8,005 nucleotides of DNA from an uncultured Eubacteriales bacterium (GTDB lineage: Bacteria > Bacillota > Clostridia > Oscillospirales > CAG-382). The stretch covers positions 1-8,005 of the forward strand of contig URCT01000112.1 in the NCBI GenBank assembly GCA_900546385.1, read 5' to 3'. Each line of letters starts with the position of its first letter. Position 1 is the stretch's first letter. A program made the translations under genes and the position numbers. Below, piece after piece: positions 5,000 through 8,005 of this stretch. The notes beneath the pieces are model-generated. The model did no database searches. It saw only the letters and a list, made by a program, of their open reading frames with translations, and was not told the origin of the DNA.

Positions 5000-7408
5000 A
5001 TGAAGAACAACAATTTATATTTTAACTCCGACTCTCTCAATCAGAGCGCGTCCTCCGAAGATTTCGAACGCGCCTGCAAAACGCTGGAATTCGAAAAAGT
5101 GCTTTCGATTCTCGCCTCTTTTGCCGCCACCGAAGGCGCAAAGGAAAAAATCATGACGCTCCGGCCGTCGGTATCAATCGAAAAGATCCGCGACCGCCAA
5201 AAAGAGGTCAGCGAAGCCAAATTTTATATCGAAACCAAGGGCACCCCCTCCTTCGGCGGTGCAAAGGACGTCACGCGGCACATTGCCATGGCTAAAAAAG
5301 GCGCGATGCTCTCCATGAGCGCACTGCTCGAGATTGCCGGCGTGTTAACCTCCGTCATGGCTCTTGAAAGCTATCTGACGCTCGGCGACAAAGCGCCGCA
5401 TTTGGAGAGCTATAAGAAGACGCTGATTCCGAACAAGTTCTTGCGCGACAAAATCTCGACCGCCATTCTTGCCGACGACCTGATGGCCGACAATGCTTCG
5501 GCAAAGCTGTTTGAAATCCGCCGCTCCATCAAGACCTGCGCCAACAAGGTGCGCGATATTTTACAGAAATACACCTCCGGCTCGGACAGCCGCTACCTGC
5601 AGGAAAACATCGTCACCATCCGCAACGGCCGCTACGTCGTTCCCGTCAAAAACGAATACCGCGGCGAGGTCAAAGGGCTTATCCACGACACCTCCGCTTC
5701 CGGCTCGACCGTGTTTATCGAGCCGATGCAGGTGGTGGAAACCAACAATAAGCTGCGAACGCTCGAAGCGGAGGAAAAGGCCGAAATCGAACGCATTTTA
5801 TACGAGCTTTCCGCCGAATGCGACCGCTTTTCCGGCGACATTCTCACCGGCTATGAAACGCTGACCTCGCTTGCCGTTATTTTTGCGGCAGCCGAAATGA
5901 GCCATGCGTTCCACGCCTGTGAGCCGATCATGAACACAAACAAGAACGTCAACCTCATCGAGGCGCGGCATCCGCTTCTTGACCAAGCCAAAACCGTGCC
6001 GATCAACGTTTATCTCGGCAAAAAGTTCACCACGCTTGTCATTACCGGTCCGAACACCGGCGGCAAAACGGTCACGCTAAAAACCATCGGTCTGCTTGCG
6101 CTCATGGCGCAGACGGGACTGCATATCCCGGCCTCCGACGGCTCAACACTCCCGGTGTTTGACTGCATTCTTGCCGACATTGGCGACGAACAGAGCATTG
6201 AGCAATCGCTCTCGACTTTTTCGGCGCACATGGTCAACATTGTCGGCATTATGAAGACCTTTACGCCGCAATCGCTCATTCTGTTTGATGAACTCGGTGC
6301 CGGCACCGACCCGATCGAAGGTGCGGCGCTTGCGCAATCGATTTTGGAGCGCGTCACCTCCTGCGGCTGTTTGTGCGCTGCGACCACACACTATGCCGAG
6401 CTAAAGGCCTATGCGCTCGATACGCCCGGCGTTTCAAACGCGTCCTGCGAATTCGATGTGCAAACGCTTCGGCCTACCTACAAGCTGACCATTGGGCTTC
6501 CCGGCCGCTCTAACGCCTTTGCCATCGCGTCTCGGCTCGGCATTTCGCCGGACATCATCAAGGCCGCCAAGCAAAAAATCGATAACGGCACACGCTCGTT
6601 TGAGGGACTTATCGGAAAACTCGAAAAACAGCGCGTCGAGCTTGACCGCAAGCGCGAGGACGCCGAAAAGAAGTTAGCGCACGCCGAGATCATGTATGCC
6701 GAAGCCGAAAAAATGCGCAAGGAATTCAACACGCGCATCGAAGAGGAAAACCGCAAGGCCGAGCAAAAAGCAAACGAGCTTTTGGAACGCGCCCGTTCGA
6801 GTGCGGATTACGTGTTTGACACCTTGCAAGACCTGCAGCGCCAGAAAGAATCGGCCGATTTCAAGCAGAAATTGGAGCAAACGCGCGAAAATGTCCGTCA
6901 AAAGCTCGGCATGGTTTCCAAGGACACACGCATGGCCGAAAAAATCGAAGCCGAATATCTGCCGCCGCGTGAGCTTGTCGTCGGCGACAGTGTAGAACTG
7001 GCCGATTTGGGAAAAGTCGGCGAAATCGCGTCGATTGACGGCGAAAATGCTACTGTTGCCATCGGCAGTGCCAAAATCAAGACAAAGCTTTCGAAGCTGC
7101 GGCTCGTCGAGCAAAAAAAACCGCAAAAATCGACCGCCACCCATACGCCGCGCAAGGCGGCAAACGTTACCACAGAAATCGATGTGCGCGGCGATACCTG
7201 CGATGAAGCGATTTTCGTGATCGACAAGTTTTTGGACGACGCGGTGCTTTCATCGTTGAACACCGTGCGCGTCATTCACGGCAAAGGCACGGGCGCCCTG
7301 CGCAAAGGCCTATGGGACTATTTCAAGCACGATCCGCGCGTCAAGGAATACCGCTTAGGCACCTTTGGCGAGGGCGATGCGGGCGTTACGGTTCTGACGT
7401 TAAAATAA
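5000..7408 (+). CDS. mutS2: MutS2 family ATPase with Smr domain
   Basis: This 802-residue protein has the full MutS2 layout: a MutS-like core and helical region (about 25-320), an ATPase domain, a long charged coiled coil (about 535-640), a KOW-like beta segment (about 657-705) and a C-terminal Smr domain (about 726-802). Walker A is GPNTGGKT (350-357), STFSAHM lies at 405-411, and Walker B is ILFDELGAGTD (427-437). There is no MutS mismatch-recognition domain. The Smr domain keeps IDVRG (727-731) and HGKGTGALR (760-768). MutS2 has been reported to suppress recombination in some bacteria, and in Bacillus to act on collided ribosomes through KOW and Smr. I chose ATG 5000 because AAGGA (4990-4994) lies 5 bases upstream. 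An in-frame TTG at 4976 lacks such a site. It is the last gene of the operon, before the hairpin at 7425. Confidence 0.95.
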   Translation: MKNNNLYFNSDSLNQSASSEDFERACKTLEFEKVLSILASFAATEGAKEKIMTLRPSVSIEKIRDRQKEVSEAKFYIETKGTPSFGGAKDVTRHIAMAKKGAMLSMSALLEIAGVLTSVMALESYLTLGDKAPHLESYKKTLIPNKFLRDKISTAILADDLMADNASAKLFEIRRSIKTCANKVRDILQKYTSGSDSRYLQENIVTIRNGRYVVPVKNEYRGEVKGLIHDTSASGSTVFIEPMQVVETNNKLRTLEAEEKAEIERILYELSAECDRFSGDILTGYETLTSLAVIFAAAEMSHAFHACEPIMNTNKNVNLIEARHPLLDQAKTVPINVYLGKKFTTLVITGPNTGGKTVTLKTIGLLALMAQTGLHIPASDGSTLPVFDCILADIGDEQSIEQSLSTFSAHMVNIVGIMKTFTPQSLILFDELGAGTDPIEGAALAQSILERVTSCGCLCAATTHYAELKAYALDTPGVSNASCEFDVQTLRPTYKLTIGLPGRSNAFAIASRLGISPDIIKAAKQKIDNGTRSFEGLIGKLEKQRVELDRKREDAEKKLAHAEIMYAEAEKMRKEFNTRIEEENRKAEQKANELLERARSSADYVFDTLQDLQRQKESADFKQKLEQTRENVRQKLGMVSKDTRMAEKIEAEYLPPRELVVGDSVELADLGKVGEIASIDGENATVAIGSAKIKTKLSKLRLVEQKKPQKSTATHTPRKAANVTTEIDVRGDTCDEAIFVIDKFLDDAVLSSLNTVRVIHGKGTGALRKGLWDYFKHDPRVKEYRLGTFGEGDAGVTVLTLK

Positions 7409-7424
7409 GGCCTATATACGACAA

Positions 7425-7453
7425 AATAACCACGCGGCAGCCGCGTGGTTATT
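7425..7453. terminator. Bidirectional hairpin terminator between convergent genes
   Basis: AATAACCACGCGG (7425-7437) and CCGCGTGGTTATT (7441-7453) form a perfect 13-bp stem with a CAG loop. It lies 17 bases after the mutS2 stop and 22 bases beyond the stop of the convergent minus-strand gene. On the minus strand the stem runs into TTATTTTG, a good T-tract. On the plus strand it is followed by GCATTTTG, a weaker one. It most likely ends transcription in both directions, more efficiently for the minus-strand gene. Confidence 0.85.
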
Positions 7454-7474
7454 GCATTTTGGGCGTTATCGCTT

Positions 7475-8005
7475 TTACGCCTTGATTTTTTCGATCTGCT
7501 CTAACGTCTTTTCAACGCGGTCGGTAATGCGAACCGTGCCTACGCCGAAAATCGAGGTTTCAAGCGTGTTGTTAAGCGGCTTTGTCCATTCCTCCGGAAC
7601 GCTGTCCGCGCCATGCGTCATACCGAAGATCGAGCCGACCGTTGCGCCGTTGCAGTCGGTATCAAAACCGGCTTCGTTTGCCAAGCAGATGGATTTTCCG
7701 TAATCGCCGTTGCCGTAAAGCAAGGAAGCGACACAAATGACGGAATTGGAAATGGCATGGCACCAGTCATGGTTGTCGTGCTCATCGTAGGTTTCGTGGA
7801 TCGATTTGAAGCATTCCTTTTCCGTAACGCCGTTCTTATAGCCCTCGTATACGCCCATCAAAGCTTCATACAAACGCGATGTGGTCGGAATTTCCCCAAG
7901 GCCGGCCAAAAGGACGTCTTCGATGTTATCGGTAGTTGCTGCGGCGGCAAGGCAGGCAGCCACAAACATAGCTCCGTAAATACCGTTTTTGACATGCGAG
8001 ATGGA
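7475..8005 (-). CDS. ADP-ribosylglycohydrolase family protein, C-terminal part (partial)
   Basis: The visible 176 residues are the C-terminal part of a protein whose start lies past the right edge. The frame is open up to base 8005, beginning SISHVKNGIYGAMFVAACLA. This NGIYGAMFVAA segment and the later GFDTDCNGATVGSIFG (113-128 of the visible part) are hallmarks of the ADP-ribosylglycohydrolase (DraG/ARH, COG1397) family. These are all-helical, magnesium-dependent enzymes that mostly remove ADP-ribose from proteins or small molecules. The two aspartates of GFDTD correspond to the metal-binding DxD. Where DraG and ARH3 have Thr after it (DTDT), this protein has Cys, a form I recall from a large bacterial subgroup. 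No partner ADP-ribosyltransferase or NAD-related gene is visible nearby, so the substrate is unknown. It is convergent to mutS2 and separate from that operon. Confidence 0.88.
   Translation of the reverse strand, partial: SISHVKNGIYGAMFVAACLAAAATTDNIEDVLLAGLGEIPTTSRLYEALMGVYEGYKNGVTEKECFKSIHETYDEHDNHDWCHAISNSVICVASLLYGNGDYGKSICLANEAGFDTDCNGATVGSIFGMTHGADSVPEEWTKPLNNTLETSIFGVGTVRITDRVEKTLEQIEKIKA

Noticed and set aside
6674..7144. A 156-codon minus-strand open frame opposite the mutS2 coiled coil
   Set aside because: Its Phe/Leu-rich product is the expected antisense reading of Glu/Lys-rich coiled-coil codons. There is no independent evidence for a gene.
1..8005. Phage, transposon, CRISPR or toxin-antitoxin content
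   Set aside because: I found no transposase, integrase, terminal inverted repeats, spaced direct repeats or small toxin-like pairs. All long frames belong to conserved chromosomal families.

Overview
This window reads as a chromosomal segment of an endospore-forming, fairly G+C-rich member of the Clostridia (by eye mid-fifties percent G+C, third positions rich in C and G). Two things point there: the dipicolinate synthase gene dpaA followed by the start of dpaB, a pair found in spore formers, and the Firmicutes-type gene order phoH, ybeY, era, recO, mutS2. I cannot place it below class level from sequence alone. No mobile elements, CRISPR arrays, tRNA or rRNA genes are visible, and coding density is high.

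Layout. Positions 1-925 (minus strand) hold the first codons of dpaB and the whole of dpaA, coupled by a 7-base overlap. Positions 926-1142 are a divergent intergenic region. It has a near-consensus housekeeping promoter pointing right and a plausible sporulation sigma-K-like promoter pointing left. Positions 1143-7408 (plus strand) form one tight run of five genes with gaps of 10, 3, 20 and 44 bases: phoH, a ybeY-era fusion, recO, ppa (family I inorganic pyrophosphatase) and mutS2. A perfect 13-bp hairpin at 7425-7453 separates this operon from a convergent minus-strand gene. That gene is the C-terminal part of an ADP-ribosylglycohydrolase-family protein, whose start lies beyond the right edge.

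How the genes fit together. PhoH (predicted RNA-linked ATPase), YbeY (rRNA-processing endoribonuclease), Era (16S rRNA-binding GTPase) and MutS2 (in Bacillus a factor acting on collided ribosomes) all relate to ribosome assembly or quality control. RecO belongs to recombinational repair, and Ppa clears pyrophosphate made by nucleic acid and protein synthesis.

The most notable item is that YbeY and Era are encoded as one continuous 470-residue protein joined by an 18-residue Ser/Thr-rich linker. The dgkA and cdd genes that usually sit between them in Firmicutes are absent. YbeY and Era are functional partners in 16S rRNA 3'-end maturation, so the fusion is biologically sensible. A second point of interest is an imperfect hairpin filling the ppa-mutS2 gap and covering the mutS2 ribosome binding site. 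The rest of the window is conserved, ordinary chromosome.
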